Shown piece after piece: positions 37,701-50,940 of a DNA stretch of 64,000 nt; position 1 is the stretch's first letter; each line of letters begins with the position of its first letter. This DNA is from Vibrio cyclitrophicus. Its GTDB lineage: Bacteria > Pseudomonadota > Gammaproteobacteria > Enterobacterales > Vibrionaceae. The translations under genes were made by a program, and so were the position numbers. The notes beneath the pieces were generated by a model. It was not told the origin of the DNA. It saw only the letters and a program-made list of their open reading frames with translations, and searched no databases. The stretch lies in assembly GCF_024347435.1 (NCBI RefSeq), contig NZ_AP025480.1, positions 930,001-994,000 on the forward strand. The letters are read 5' to 3'.

Positions 37701-37910
37701 TGCGAACTCGAGGTAGATATCTTAAGGGCGAAATTTTAACAGGAAGCAAAGAGGGGCGCTAGCGTAAACGAGGTTGCCGTAAATAAGTAGAGCCAACGAG
37801 GTGTTGGCTCTATATGAAGTTATTGAGTTCACGCAGCGATATGTGAACTCAAGCTATTTACTAAAGTTATTAACCAAGGCCAATCACTAAGTCTTTAGTT
37901 AAATAAATGG

Positions 37911-39947
37911 TTAGCTAAAGAAGTTCACTTGATTTTTCAATGACTCAGCTTGCTTTTGAAGTTCATCAGCACTTTGAGATGTCTTAGCGCTGGTTTCTCG
38001 GCTTTGTTGGTTTAGGTCGCTGGTTGCATGTGCGTTGGCGGCTATCTCTTGAGAAACTTGAGCTTGCTCTTCAGATGTTGCAGCAATAGTTTCAGCTTGA
38101 GAAGCAATAGACTCAACCTGAGAAGCAATGGATTCTAGTGCTGTACCGGCTTCTTGCGCTTTATCGAGTACTTGGTTGGCATTCGATTGGCTCTGCGTCA
38201 TTAGATTTACGGCATTATTAGTGGAAGCTTTTAGCTTCTCAATAATGCTTACCACGTCTTGTACTGAGGTTTGAGTACGATGAGCCAGCGTTCTCACTTC
38301 GTCAGCAACAACGGCAAAGCCACGGCCTTGTTCTCCAGCACGTGCAGCTTCAATCGCAGCATTCAACGCAAGTAAGTTGGTTTGTTCTGCGATGTCATCA
38401 ATCATTTTGGTAACAGTTTGGATGCTTTCGCTATCAGCGCTTACTTGCTCAATCGCTGATGCTGATTTATCTAGCTGATCGTTGAGCTGAGCAACATCAA
38501 TACACACACCTTCAACAACCTCTAAGCCTTGCTGACTATCGTCATTTGCCAGACGGACGTTTTCAGCAATGCTGTTGACTTGTTGAGCTACGGATTCAGC
38601 CGACGTCGCCATCTCTTCTATTGCTGTTACTACTTGTTCTACTTGCGCCTGTTGACGGTCAGATTGCGTTAAGTTGTGGCTTGCATCTTGAGAAACACTG
38701 CTTGAGCTATTTTGAACTTGATCACTGGTCGCGCGAATTTCACCCACTAATGTATTCAACTGGGCAGCCATGGTTGCAACCCCTGTATTTAGGTTACTGA
38801 TTTCATTCTTTGTTTGCTTACCTGAGTTTGGAATATGTAGGCTGACTTCGCCTTTCCCTAAACGCATCATGTATTCGTTTAAGGTTGTTAGCGGTGTTAG
38901 TGTATGGTTCAAAACGAAAGTTAACACTACGATTGTAGCGGCGGCAATCAAGGTCGCAATGATAGCGATAAGCTTCAGAAGCTCGTCACTGCCTTTGGTC
39001 ACTTCCTTAATGAACGTGCCGCCAAGTAGCTTCCATCCCCAACCCGGAACGTCGGTGTATACCAGATATTTTTCACCTACTGTTCCTTGATACTCATATG
39101 GGTATAGGATCAGGCCTGATGATTGTTCGAAGAGTTGATAGAAAGGTTTGTTGCCATCGTAATCGGCGACATCAATAATCGATTTGCCACCGCCAGCAAG
39201 GGTAGGATGCAATAAGTACTGACCTTGATGTTCTTTTTCATTATCAACAATGATGGTGTATCCGGTGTCTCCCCATGATACCGAGCGCAAAGACTCAAAT
39301 AAGCTCTGAGTTGCTTCTTCAACGGGTAAGCCAATGAAAGACACACCATTAACTTTACCTTGAGCATTGGTTAAGGGAGCGTAGTAGGTGATGTAACGCT
39401 GGCCGAATAGTTTTACTTGAGCGTAATAAGGCTGGCCACTTTTGAGTTTGTTATAGCCTGGGTGGTTTCGTCCTAGCGTAGTAGCAACTACTCGATCACC
39501 TGAAGGGTTTTTAAGAGATGTTGATACACGAATGAAGTCCTCACCGAATGGGGCAAACAATGTTGCTACTGCGCCTGTATCACGAGTAAAGCTATCAACG
39601 AGTTTGGTGTCGTTGATCAGGCTTTCACCATATTGCGTCATGTTAGGAATCGAATGGCCGTTGAACTCAACGTCATAACTTTCAACATAAACACCTGCTA
39701 GGTAACCGTTACGAAAAGTTGATTCTAAAACTTCGGCGGTATGCAGGTAGGCATCAAATTGACCAGATATTGTTTTGGCCATTGCTTCGACTTTTGACTG
39801 ATGCTCTTTCAGTGTGTTGTCTAATAATACCTGTGAGGCATTTCGATACACGAGGGTCGCAATTGAACCAAAGGCGATCAGCAAGCAAAGTAAAATCACT
39901 AGCTTAAGTTGGAAACCAACACTTTGATTTTTGTATTTATCGAACAT
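37911..39947 (-). CDS. Methyl-accepting chemotaxis protein, Cache sensor type
   Basis: A 678-residue transmembrane chemoreceptor: TM1 about 13-34, periplasmic double-Cache domain about 40-315 (with [21 protein letters not shown] and [11 protein letters not shown]), TM2 about 322-346, HAMP about 347-400 and a methyl-accepting coiled coil with hairpin tip [26 protein letters not shown]. No C-terminal CheR-docking pentapeptide. The ligand is unknown; Cache receptors of vibrios typically sense amino or organic acids. A sigma-28 type promoter and an octamer microsatellite lie upstream. Confidence 0.93.
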   Translation of the reverse strand: MFDKYKNQSVGFQLKLVILLCLLIAFGSIATLVYRNASQVLLDNTLKEHQSKVEAMAKTISGQFDAYLHTAEVLESTFRNGYLAGVYVESYDVEFNGHSIPNMTQYGESLINDTKLVDSFTRDTGAVATLFAPFGEDFIRVSTSLKNPSGDRVVATTLGRNHPGYNKLKSGQPYYAQVKLFGQRYITYYAPLTNAQGKVNGVSFIGLPVEEATQSLFESLRSVSWGDTGYTIIVDNEKEHQGQYLLHPTLAGGGKSIIDVADYDGNKPFYQLFEQSSGLILYPYEYQGTVGEKYLVYTDVPGWGWKLLGGTFIKEVTKGSDELLKLIAIIATLIAAATIVVLTFVLNHTLTPLTTLNEYMMRLGKGEVSLHIPNSGKQTKNEISNLNTGVATMAAQLNTLVGEIRATSDQVQNSSSSVSQDASHNLTQSDRQQAQVEQVVTAIEEMATSAESVAQQVNSIAENVRLANDDSQQGLEVVEGVCIDVAQLNDQLDKSASAIEQVSADSESIQTVTKMIDDIAEQTNLLALNAAIEAARAGEQGRGFAVVADEVRTLAHRTQTSVQDVVSIIEKLKASTNNAVNLMTQSQSNANQVLDKAQEAGTALESIASQVESIASQAETIAATSEEQAQVSQEIAANAHATSDLNQQSRETSAKTSQSADELQKQAESLKNQVNFFS

Positions 39948-40023
39948 GAATTCACTATCCTGTCTTCATTTAGGTGTTGTTAGATTTGGTTTTACTATTG
40001 AGTTTTATATCATAAGAACTTAT

Positions 40024-40050
40024 TTATCGGCATGGATTGATAATAATTAA
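40024..40050 (-). promoter_or_regulatory. Sigma-28 (FliA) promoter of the Cache chemoreceptor
   Basis: Minus strand -10 GCCGATAA (40031-40024) matches the sigma-28 consensus 8/8; eleven bases upstream TTAATTAT (40050-40043) matches TAAAGTTT at 5/8. About 75 bp before the start codon. Chemoreceptors are commonly FliA-dependent. Confidence 0.7.
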
Positions 40051-40084
40051 TGAATTAATGAATTAATGAATTAATGAATTGATG
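40045..40084. repeat. Octamer microsatellite AATTAATG, 4 perfect plus 1 imperfect copies
   Basis: Copies at 40045, 40053, 40061 and 40069 are identical, the fifth (40077-40084) has one G for A. The array begins inside the -35 element of the sigma-28 promoter and extends upstream. Confidence 0.85.
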
Positions 40085-40240
40085 GTTATTTTTATAAATT
40101 AAACTGATAAATGGTGATCTGGTGTTGATTTGAACCAATACGAGGAAGGCTGTTGTGGCTATGCGCTATGACTTTTCAGGATATACGCTACTCCTTATTG
40201 GATACATGCCATTGCTCTGGGGAGTGGTGAGATTGTAGAC

Positions 40241-40280
40241 AATAAAAAATGCAGCTTGTGAAGGCTGCATTTATTGTTTT
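40241..40280 (-). terminator. Terminator of yeaD
   Basis: Minus-strand AAATGCAGC-CTTCACAA-GCTGCATTT followed by TTTATTGTC; stem of nine pairs. Confidence 0.7.
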
Positions 40281-40301
40281 TTCCTCGAATTAGCTAGACG
40301 C

Positions 40302-41186
40302 TTAATTCGAAGAGATAACCGTAATCAGTTGGTGGCTCTCGCCTGGCTGTAACGTTTTACCTGCTTCTAGGCTTGGTGCATGCAGCGTTGATTCTACACA
40401 CATCATAGTGAGGTAACCGTCGTCTTGCATATCGCCCATACTCGCAGCGCCTTCAGCCCACGGGTTCCATAATACAGCAGAGTTATGACCGTGGTTCTCA
40501 ACCGTTAAAGTGCGATCCAATTTTTTGTCAGCAACAAAAATTTGCGCTTCTGGTTGTGTGTAAACACGATCGATGGTGTCAGTCAGGACAAGCTCAGAAC
40601 CACCTTGGCAGATCTTACCACCTTGTAGGCTATCAATGTATTCAGCGCCCATACCTGTCGTGGTTGTGTTGTGAATATTTCCAACGTTTAGGTAAGAGTG
40701 CAGCGCACCAGAGAAAGTCCATGGCTGAGAATCAGTGTTCTTCACATCCAAGGTCACTTTTAGTTGCTCGCCGATTTCAACATTCAAACGAGCATCGAAT
40801 TGATGAGGCCAGACAGTTAACGTCTCTTCGTTTGGCTTTAGACCTAAGCTTACTATCACACCCGCTTCGCTTTCACGGTGCTCAACTAATTGCCATTCGC
40901 TTGAACGTGCAAAACCATGAGCAGGTGCTGCAATGCGACCAAACCAAGGCCAACATACCGGAATACCGCCACGTAGAGCCGTTTTGCCATCAAACTTAGC
41001 TTGTTGACTCATCCAAATTAGGTCTTCTTGGCCTTGTGGTTGGAATGACACGACATGGCCGCCAAACAATGAAATGGCTGCGTTTGCTTTATCGTGGATA
41101 ACGCGAACTAGTTTTACGCCTTCGTGTTCTACGATAGTCACGTTGTCAGAAAGTACAGTCAGTGTGGGTAGAGTAGATAAATCCAT
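40302..41186 (-). CDS. yeaD: D-hexose-6-phosphate mutarotase
   Basis: Aldose-1-epimerase-fold enzyme (294 residues) that interconverts anomers of glucose-6-phosphate and similar sugars. Family blocks ALRGGIPVCWPWFGR, HGFARSSEWQL, FSGALHSYLNVG and VLWNPWAEGAASMGDM are present. Located after gapA in the same direction, as in E. coli, but a terminator-like hairpin separates the two, so readthrough or its own promoter is needed. Confidence 0.93.
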   Translation of the reverse strand: MDLSTLPTLTVLSDNVTIVEHEGVKLVRVIHDKANAAISLFGGHVVSFQPQGQEDLIWMSQQAKFDGKTALRGGIPVCWPWFGRIAAPAHGFARSSEWQLVEHRESEAGVIVSLGLKPNEETLTVWPHQFDARLNVEIGEQLKVTLDVKNTDSQPWTFSGALHSYLNVGNIHNTTTTGMGAEYIDSLQGGKICQGGSELVLTDTIDRVYTQPEAQIFVADKKLDRTLTVENHGHNSAVLWNPWAEGAASMGDMQDDGYLTMMCVESTLHAPSLEAGKTLQPGESHQLITVISSN

Positions 41187-41336
41187 TACATGATCCTTCT
41201 AAGGAAATTGAATTCAAATGCTGACTAGAGTGATGCTTGTGATATGACGAGTAACAAGCTCAGACAGTATTAGAATTGAACTTCGTTGTTTTTTAATCAA
41301 CTTCATTCAAAAGACGCTCAAAATATAGCAGGTATT

Positions 41337-41365
41337 AAAAAGGCGACACTAAGGTCGCCTTTTTC
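41337..41365 (-). terminator. Terminator between gapA and yeaD
   Basis: AAAAAGGCGAC-CTTAGTG(T)-GTCGCCTTTTT, symmetrical, can work in either direction. Confidence 0.8.
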
Positions 41366-41425
41366 AAAGTCTTTCTCAATGAAAGTCTTCGCTAATGCTT
41401 GTCTAAAGCGATTTCTAAAAAGAAA

Positions 41426-42779
<1,354 letters not shown>

Positions 42780-43178
42780 ATGTTAAAGCCTGATGAATAC
42801 TGGCGTGAACGCCTATCAGACGATGAATTTGAAGTGTGTCGTCTACGTGGAACTGAAGCCCCTTATAGCGGTAAGTTACTGCATAATCAGAAGACGGGTG
42901 TCTATAGCTGCACATGCTGTGAAAGCCCTTTGTTTCTGTCGGATAACAAATATGACTCTGGGTGTGGATGGCCTAGTTTTGACGCCCCAGTGAATGATGA
43001 AGCGGTACGCTATATAGAAGATCTAAGTCACGGAATGAAGCGTGTAGAGATCCGTTGTACTGCTTGTGATAGCCATTTAGGTCACGTTTTCCCTGATGGC
43101 CCACAGACAACTGGCGAGCGCTTCTGTGTTAATTCAGTGTCGTTAATTTTCAACAAAAATGACAAAATTACGAAATAA
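42780..43178 (+). CDS. msrB: Peptide methionine-R-sulfoxide reductase
   Basis: Reduces methionine-R-sulfoxide in proteins. The 132 residues carry two zinc-binding CxxC motifs (CTCC near 46 and CTAC near 95), the DSGCGWPSF block and catalytic Cys in [12 protein letters not shown] at 42780 is chosen because GGAAGG precedes it at good spacing and length fits the family; upstream in-frame starts add 15 unconserved residues. Divergent from gapA, as in E. coli. Confidence 0.95.
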   Translation: MLKPDEYWRERLSDDEFEVCRLRGTEAPYSGKLLHNQKTGVYSCTCCESPLFLSDNKYDSGCGWPSFDAPVNDEAVRYIEDLSHGMKRVEIRCTACDSHLGHVFPDGPQTTGERFCVNSVSLIFNKNDKITK

Positions 43179-43268
43179 CTTGTAACTATTGTTTAATCCT
43201 TACAGATTGCATTTGCCGATTTAGGAATACTGAACTGCCCAAGATTTCAGAATTAATTCTAGTACAAA

Positions 43269-43302
43269 TAAAAACAGCTACCAGAAAGGTAGCTGTTTTT
43301 TT
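43269..43302. terminator. Bidirectional terminator between msrB and the DUF2989 gene
   Basis: AAAAACAGCTACC-AGAAA-GGTAGCTGTTTTTTT between convergent genes. Confidence 0.88.
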
Positions 43303-43348
43303 AGGCTGATGAATAGGAAGTCTAGGTTAGAAATCAATAAGTGTTCGA

Positions 43349-44164
43349 TCAGTAATTAGGGACGACCGAAGGGCTGTAAACCCCATCTTCAATGGCTTCG
43401 ACAATTTTGTCTGCGTCTTTATTTAACTGCTTGTATCTTGGGGCGTCGAAGTTATAGAGAACGGCCAACTCCGCTTCAGAAGCAATCGGCACATCAAACT
43501 CTTTGGCTACCATTGCCCATACGTACGCCTTTTCTCTATGGCCTAAGCTGTGATTGATGCTAGCCATGGACTTAAATATCTCAGTATTAACAACCGAGTT
43601 ATTCGACAAGGTTAGCGCATTATTGAGTAGCTTCAATGTCTTGGCATGATCTCTCGTGGTATAGAAAGTCGCTAGAGCATATTGCATCTCCGCCGTATTT
43701 AATGCTTCAGTTCCTTCTAACTGTAAGAAGCTGCGTCTTGCATTAGTATCACCAGTTTGTGACCACAAGAAGTAGAGTGTTTCTGGTGTGTCTGATTGAG
43801 ATAGCTCACTAACGATTCGTTCTGACTCTTCAATACTGTGCATTAATGCCGTAAAGCGACGTTCTTGAAGTTGGGATTGGTCAATGGTCTCGATCTGTGC
43901 GGCAAGTTCTAAACACTTTTTATATGTAGTGACTAACTCGAATTCTTTAATCTTATTGGTTTCGGTTGGTTGTTTTTGAACTTCAAATCGATGCCATATG
44001 AGGTCGGTACGTGCAACACGACATTGTCCGTCGTTCATGTTCAGCAGCTCACATTGTAACGTTGGGTTACTTTGGCATAGCTGATCCGTGTTTTTGTTTC
44101 CTTCAAGGCACCCAACCAGAGTGAAAGGCAATATGCCAACCGCCAACCATTTCATAATTTTCAT
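43349..44164 (-). CDS. DUF2989 family lipoprotein
   Basis: A 271-residue predicted lipoprotein, signal peptide with lipobox LVGC (Cys19). The mature part begins with several Cys (QLCQSNPTLQC, GQCRV) and is otherwise helical with TPR-like segments (LNTAEMQYALATFYTTRDHAKTLKLL split over two helices). The family is common in vibrios and Shewanella, with no known function. Faces yeaC divergently. Confidence 0.8.
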   Translation of the reverse strand: MKIMKWLAVGILPFTLVGCLEGNKNTDQLCQSNPTLQCELLNMNDGQCRVARTDLIWHRFEVQKQPTETNKIKEFELVTTYKKCLELAAQIETIDQSQLQERRFTALMHSIEESERIVSELSQSDTPETLYFLWSQTGDTNARRSFLQLEGTEALNTAEMQYALATFYTTRDHAKTLKLLNNALTLSNNSVVNTEIFKSMASINHSLGHREKAYVWAMVAKEFDVPIASEAELAVLYNFDAPRYKQLNKDADKIVEAIEDGVYSPSVVPNY

Positions 44165-44270
44165 ATTCCTTCACTTGTGATCAAATACACTTATTTTCGG
44201 TCAGGTTCTTGACTCAATTTCGTTACGGGTTATTTTCTGGTGAAAATTGTTAAAACTAAGGCTTTTTATC

Positions 44271-44552
44271 ATGGATGCAGAACAACTTCTTAGCGCAATG
44301 ACTCCCGAAGTCTACGAACGTTTAACCTACGCTGTTGAAACAGGTAAATGGCCAGAAGGTACGGCGCTCTCAAAAGAACAGCGCGACTCGTGTATGCAGG
44401 CGGTGATGTTATACCAATCTAAACATAACTCTGAAGCTCAACATATGACAATTGCAGCTGGTGGTGAAATTAGCTTTAAATCTAAGTCTGAACTGAAAAA
44501 ACAGTTTAAGTCAGACCAAGAAGATATTGTTAGGGTCAACCCGAATCACTAA
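44271..44552 (+). CDS. yeaC: YeaC / DUF1315 family protein
   Basis: A 93-residue soluble protein matching E. coli YeaC: TPEVYERLTYAVETGKWPEG, LSKEQRDSCMQAVMLYQ and a basic C-terminal part. ATG at 44271 (MDAEQLL) chosen over one eight codons upstream that has no conserved residues. Function unknown; in E. coli it likewise sits near msrB and gapA. Followed by a terminator. Confidence 0.85.
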   Translation: MDAEQLLSAMTPEVYERLTYAVETGKWPEGTALSKEQRDSCMQAVMLYQSKHNSEAQHMTIAAGGEISFKSKSELKKQFKSDQEDIVRVNPNH

Positions 44553-44564
44553 GCTAAATTACAA

Positions 44565-44594
44565 CAAAGGGGTGGCACTGTGCCACCCCTTTTA
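44565..44594 (+). terminator. Terminator of yeaC
   Basis: AAAGGGGTGGCA-CTG-TGCCACCCCTTTT. Confidence 0.85.
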
Positions 44595-44697
44595 ATTTTA
44601 AGCCGCTTATTTATAAGCAGTTAAACGATTTAGCTCACGTTAAATACTTTTGAACCCATTGAAGGTTCATGCTCTCGCGGAGCTTTCTTTGTATGAT

Positions 44698-44791
44698 GAA
44701 AGCTCCTGTTAACGACGAAAGCTCCTATTGACTACGAAACCTATTGTTAACCATGAAACCTATTGTTAACCATGAAACTTATTACCAACAC
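44698..44791 (-). repeat. Degenerate 19-bp tandem repeat, five units, downstream of ansA
   Basis: Units at 44698-44716, 44717-44735, 44736-44754, 44755-44773 (the last two identical) and 44774-44791 (18 bp). Read on the ansA strand the unit is ATGGTTAACAATAGGTTTC, sharing TTAACAAT and terminal TTTC with the array after purF. Confidence 0.75.
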
Positions 44792-44824
44792 GAAGATCTT
44801 GGCTCAATCCACAGCAAAACAAGC

Positions 44825-45841
44825 TTATAAGCTCATCTCACCACGAAGCACTTGTAGCATCTGAGCCTTCACTTCTTCATAGCTTAGGTTTTGGCTTAAT
44901 AAGTAGTGTAGCTTAGCCAACGCCGCTTCTGGCGTCATATCAAAGCCACTAACTACGCCAGCTTCTGCAAGTGCACATCCTGTTGCGTAACCGCCCATGT
45001 TGACTTTACCTGCCAAACATTGCGTTAGATTCACCACAATCACACCACGCTCTGACGCATCTTTCAGATGCTGAAGCAGCTCTGGATTTTGTGGTGCATT
45101 ACCGACACCAAAAGTCAGTAGGATCATCGCGTTAACAGGCTGTAGCAGCGTGTTGCGGATTACTTCATGTGAGATGCCTGGATACATAGTGATTACGCCG
45201 ATGGGTTGCGGCGTAATGTTATGAACCTTGAAAGCTCCTTCAGGTTGTTCGTTGACTTTTACGTTATTGCTAAGCTGGATATTAATACCTGCTTCAAGCA
45301 ATGGGCTTAGGTTTGGCGACGTAAAGGCATTGAAGCCATCTGCATGTGATTTTGTACTGCGGTTACCGCGCATCAACTTGTTGTTGAAGAACAGGGTTAC
45401 TTCATTGATAGGGTAGTTAGCTGCAAGGTGTAACGCATTCAGCAGGTTTGCTTGTCCATCTGAACGAAGCTCAGCTAGTGGGATCTGAGAGCCCGTAACA
45501 ATCACAGGTTTGCCTAGGTTTTCAAGCATGAAAGACAGCGCCGAAGCCGTGTAAGCCATAGTGTCTGTACCATGCAGGATAACGAAACCATCGTACTTAT
45601 CGTAGTTCGCGCGAATATCATCAGCGATAGTTTGCCAATCAAGTGGCGTCATATCGGAAGAATCCATCAATGGAGAGTATTCATGAATGGTGTATTTAGG
45701 CATCTCTGGACGATGAAACTCTGGCATACCTGCTAGCTGCTTATCCATAAAACCAGCGACAGGAACATAGCCGTGATCAATAGACTTCTGCATGCCAATT
45801 GTGCCGCCGGTATACGCGATATAGATGTGTTTTCTTTCCAT
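44825..45841 (-). CDS. ansA: L-asparaginase I, cytoplasmic type
   Basis: Hydrolyses asparagine to aspartate and ammonia. The 338 residues lack a signal peptide and carry both catalytic Thr regions: AYTGGTIGMQKS at 9-20 and LHGTDTMAYTASALSF near 88-103, followed by GSQIPLAELRSDG. No secretion signal, so cytoplasmic AnsA, not AnsB. Lies downstream of sppA as in E. coli, but separated by a terminator. Confidence 0.95.
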   Translation of the reverse strand: MERKHIYIAYTGGTIGMQKSIDHGYVPVAGFMDKQLAGMPEFHRPEMPKYTIHEYSPLMDSSDMTPLDWQTIADDIRANYDKYDGFVILHGTDTMAYTASALSFMLENLGKPVIVTGSQIPLAELRSDGQANLLNALHLAANYPINEVTLFFNNKLMRGNRSTKSHADGFNAFTSPNLSPLLEAGINIQLSNNVKVNEQPEGAFKVHNITPQPIGVITMYPGISHEVIRNTLLQPVNAMILLTFGVGNAPQNPELLQHLKDASERGVIVVNLTQCLAGKVNMGGYATGCALAEAGVVSGFDMTPEAALAKLHYLLSQNLSYEEVKAQMLQVLRGEMSL

Positions 45842-45905
45842 GGCGATTAATACTTAGTGTGATATAGGGAACAGGGAGGCGATTATAGCGAATTATCATG
45901 CAATA

Positions 45906-45936
45906 AAAAGAGGCGCCTTACACAGAGGCGCCTCTT
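45906..45936 (-). terminator. Terminator of sppA
   Basis: AAGAGGCGCCTCTG...AGGCGCCTCTT hairpin with T5 on the minus strand. Confidence 0.8.
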
Positions 45937-45959
45937 GATTATTGAGTTATTGGTTTAAC

Positions 45960-47810
45960 TTATTGAACTTGGCAGTTTAAGCAAAAAGCATATCGGCCTT
46001 GTGGGTCGTTAAAGTTGCCTAACAACTGGCTATCTTGGGCTAACTGCTGAGTAACAGGTCGTAAACTGCTCGGTATCATCGATTGGATATCTAGGCCTAT
46101 CGACATCTGAACTTGATTCATAAATTCTTGAATAAATTGTTCAGTGGCAGAGAGTGGCTCTTCTACCCAATAGATGTTGTAGGTTTCAAGGTCTGCTAGT
46201 GAAGCTGCTGCCGCGATTGCATCGTCAAAATCACCGATTTCATCCACGAGTCCTTTTTGCATCGCATCTTGACCTGTCCATACTCGGCCTTGAGCGATCT
46301 TGTCGACAGCATCAACTTCTATACCTCGATTTTCTCCAACCAAGCTGATGAAACGACGGTAACCATTTTCAATACCCATTTGGAATGCATCCTTCGCACC
46401 GTCGCTTAATCCGGTGGTTATACCTAGGCCAGAGAAAGGTGAAGTTCCAACACCGTCAGTATAAACGCCAATGTCATTCAAGCCTTTCTCGAAAGTTGTG
46501 ATGACGCTGAAGATACCAATCGAACCGGTCAGCGTGGTTGGTTGAGCTAGGATCTTGTCTGCGCCCATTGAGATCCAGTAACCACCAGAAGCAGCAAGGC
46601 TAGACATCGAAACGACGACTGGCTTACCTGCTTGTTTGATCGCTTCTATTTCATTGCGGATCACTTCTGAAGCAAATGCACTGCCACCTGGGCTATCTAC
46701 TCTAAGTACTACCGCTTTCACTTGATCGTCGTTGCGCGCTTGGCGAAGTAGGGCTGCAGTTGTATCACCACCAACCGTACCACGTGGTTGTTTACCATCC
46801 ATAATCGCGCCGCTGGCAACAATCACCGCAACATCGTGTGACTCGCTTGTTAGATCAGGAAGCATGGTTGTTCGGTACTCGTAGTAGCCAAGTGCGTTGT
46901 AGCTGTCTTGACCATCACTACCGAATACATCAGCAAGCTCAAGTCGAACTTGCTGGCGAGTTGCTAGTTCGTCGACTAACCCTAACTTCTCTGCCAGTTT
47001 TGCAATATCGCCATCTACTGATTCAAGGTCTTTTAAGAAAGAGTCCATGCTTGGGTTCAGCGTTTTAGCATCGATCTGACGGTTGTTGCTCACGTCATCA
47101 ACATAGGCTCCCCATAGTTGGCTTAACCAACGAGAAGCGGACTCTTTGGCAGCATCCGACATATCGTCGCGAATGAAAGGTTCTATTGCAGACTTATAAG
47201 TACCCACACGGAACACATGTGTGTTCACGTCTAGCTTCTCTAATAAGCTTTTGTAGTAAAGTGAGTAAGCGCTGTAACCTTTAAGGAGCACACCACCGTC
47301 TGGTGATAGGAAGACCTTATCGGCGTAGCTGGCTAAGTAATATTGGCTTTGGTTGTAAAAATCACCCACTGCATAAATAGGTTTACCCGTTGCCTTAAAT
47401 TCATTTAGCGCTTTAGCAATGTAACGAAGTTTAGTTAGGTTGGTTTCTGGCAATTCTCTGAGCGCAAGAACGATACCGGTGACGTTATCATCATCTTTGG
47501 CATAGCGAATCGTTTTAACGATATCAAACAGGACGTTCTCTTTTGGAAGGTCTTTACCCAGTAATGAACCTGTTACGGAATCCATTGGGTTAATGTAGCG
47601 ACTTTGTTCGACAATCGGACCAGAAAGGTTAAGCACTAGAGCCGATTGTTGTGGGACTGTCGGTTGAGTCGTATCTGAGTGAAAGTACACAAAGTAGATG
47701 ATGGCGATACTGAGTAAAAAGAAGAGGTTAACAAGCGCAAGACGCACAAACGTGATGAGCTTCCAAATCCCTTTAAAGATCATGCCTATAAATTTGAATA
47801 TTTTTTTCAT
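45960..47810 (-). CDS. sppA: Signal peptide peptidase SppA, long (67K) type
   Basis: Inner-membrane Ser/Lys protease that degrades cleaved signal peptides. The 616 residues have one N-terminal TM (about 18-41) and two tandem crotonase-like halves. The catalytic Lys is in FRVGTYKSAIEPF (first half) and the nucleophile Ser in VSMSSLAASGGYWIS (second half), as in E. coli K209/S409. An unusual tail ends FCLNCQVQ with two Cys. Divergent from fadH. Confidence 0.95.
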   Translation of the reverse strand: MKKIFKFIGMIFKGIWKLITFVRLALVNLFFLLSIAIIYFVYFHSDTTQPTVPQQSALVLNLSGPIVEQSRYINPMDSVTGSLLGKDLPKENVLFDIVKTIRYAKDDDNVTGIVLALRELPETNLTKLRYIAKALNEFKATGKPIYAVGDFYNQSQYYLASYADKVFLSPDGGVLLKGYSAYSLYYKSLLEKLDVNTHVFRVGTYKSAIEPFIRDDMSDAAKESASRWLSQLWGAYVDDVSNNRQIDAKTLNPSMDSFLKDLESVDGDIAKLAEKLGLVDELATRQQVRLELADVFGSDGQDSYNALGYYEYRTTMLPDLTSESHDVAVIVASGAIMDGKQPRGTVGGDTTAALLRQARNDDQVKAVVLRVDSPGGSAFASEVIRNEIEAIKQAGKPVVVSMSSLAASGGYWISMGADKILAQPTTLTGSIGIFSVITTFEKGLNDIGVYTDGVGTSPFSGLGITTGLSDGAKDAFQMGIENGYRRFISLVGENRGIEVDAVDKIAQGRVWTGQDAMQKGLVDEIGDFDDAIAAAASLADLETYNIYWVEEPLSATEQFIQEFMNQVQMSIGLDIQSMIPSSLRPVTQQLAQDSQLLGNFNDPQGRYAFCLNCQVQ

Positions 47811-48047
47811 TCTGTCTCCGCAGTGAGATCACGTCGCTTTAACAAGCAGCAGTACTATTAATCTCAATAATATGAACTGCTTAGTATCCTACGATAATTC
47901 CCTAGCTCAAACTACACCAAGAATTGTTAATCGATATATATTCTCATTAAGTGTAGTCATATTAGGGGGTGTTGAACGATTAATGCGGTCTGCATTATGA
48001 TCGGTGTTACAAAAATGTAAACGGTTGTTTGAAATTTTGGTGATTGA

Positions 48048-50099
<2,052 letters not shown>

Positions 50100-50148
50100 A
50101 AAACAGTTGAATGACTTTGCTCAACTCGCTGTAGATTGAAAGGTAAAT

Positions 50149-50183
50149 AAGGCTCCTAAGTCACAGATTTAGGAGCCTTTATT
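50149..50183 (+). terminator. Terminator of fadH
   Basis: AAGGCTCCTAA / TTAGGAGCCTT stem with an 8-nt loop, then TATTGTTT. Confidence 0.75.
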
Positions 50184-50298
50184 GTTTCTAGTAGCACTAA
50201 CTATTATTTCAAATGGACTGTCGTTGAGATTTATTATCGTTTGCATTTTATGCTACAGTTCAAGTATATAAATAATAAAGAATTAGTAAGGACTTCAA

Positions 50299-50847
50299 AT
50301 GGATGCTTTGGATCTATTGCTCAACAGACGCTCAATCGCCAAACTCTCTGATCCAGCACCTGAAGGTGTCGCGTTAGAAAATATCATCAAAGCGGGCTTA
50401 CGAGCTCCAGACCATGGTGCATTGACACCTTGGCGTTTTGTTATCGCGCAAGGTTCAGGTTTACAAAAACTCTCTGACATTTTAGTTCGTGCAGCACAAG
50501 CTGACCAAAGCGAAGAAGCGGTGATTGAGAAAGTAAAGAAAGCGCCGTTTCGAGCTCCAATGGTGATCACAATCATCGCAAAGGTAACTGAGCACGAAAA
50601 AGTGCCAGCGTTCGAACAACACCTGTCTGCGGGTTGCGCTGCACAAGCAATGCAAATGGCCGCTGTCGCGCAAGGTTTCCAAGGTTTTTGGCGTTCAGGG
50701 AAATGGATGTTCCATCCAGAAGTTCACCAAGCATTTGGCATGGAAGGTGATGACGAAATTGTTGGTTTTTTATATTTGGGTACTCCGGGCTGTACGCCAA
50801 TGAAAGTGCCAGAGCGTGAATTCTCAAAGTTCGTCGAGTTCTTATAG
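50299..50847 (+). CDS. ydjA: Nitroreductase family protein YdjA
   Basis: A 182-residue FMN-dependent minimal nitroreductase. The N-terminal RRSIAKLSDPAP, RAPDHGALTPWRF block (about 37-49) and C-terminal GFLYLGTPG match E. coli YdjA. Natural substrate unknown. In E. coli selD separates ydjA and topB; here the gap to topB is 114 bp and holds only a terminator. Confidence 0.92.
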   Translation: MDALDLLLNRRSIAKLSDPAPEGVALENIIKAGLRAPDHGALTPWRFVIAQGSGLQKLSDILVRAAQADQSEEAVIEKVKKAPFRAPMVITIIAKVTEHEKVPAFEQHLSAGCAAQAMQMAAVAQGFQGFWRSGKWMFHPEVHQAFGMEGDDEIVGFLYLGTPGCTPMKVPEREFSKFVEFL

Positions 50848-50909
50848 AGTACGTTGAAGCTGAATAGTGGAATACTAACTGTATAAACAACCAGTTTTCC
50901 TTGATTTAT

Positions 50910-50940
50910 TAGGGCCACATTAGATAATGTGGCCCTAATT
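50910..50940 (+). terminator. Terminator of ydjA
   Basis: Perfect 12-bp stem TAGGGCCACATT / AATGTGGCCCTA with loop AGAT; U-tract weak (ATTGTTT). Confidence 0.7.

Larger units (their letters stand above)
39948..40301. other. 354-bp intergenic region between the Cache chemoreceptor and yeaD
   Basis: Holds the sigma-28 promoter, the octamer array and the yeaD terminator. The remaining 40085-40240 shows no ORF or other element I can support. Confidence 0.5.

Noticed and set aside
37789..37811. Terminator AGAGCCAAC/GTTGGCTCT after the Cache receptor gene
   Set aside because: The stem is good but there is no proper U-tract and it lies 100 bp after the stop, so it was not listed as a feature.
40556..40999. 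147-codon plus-strand frame inside yeaD
   Set aside because: Shadow of yeaD in another frame; no family features and no ribosome binding site.
50879..50894. LexA-like box CTGT-N8-CCAG before topB
   Set aside because: One arm is mismatched and a terminator lies between it and topB.
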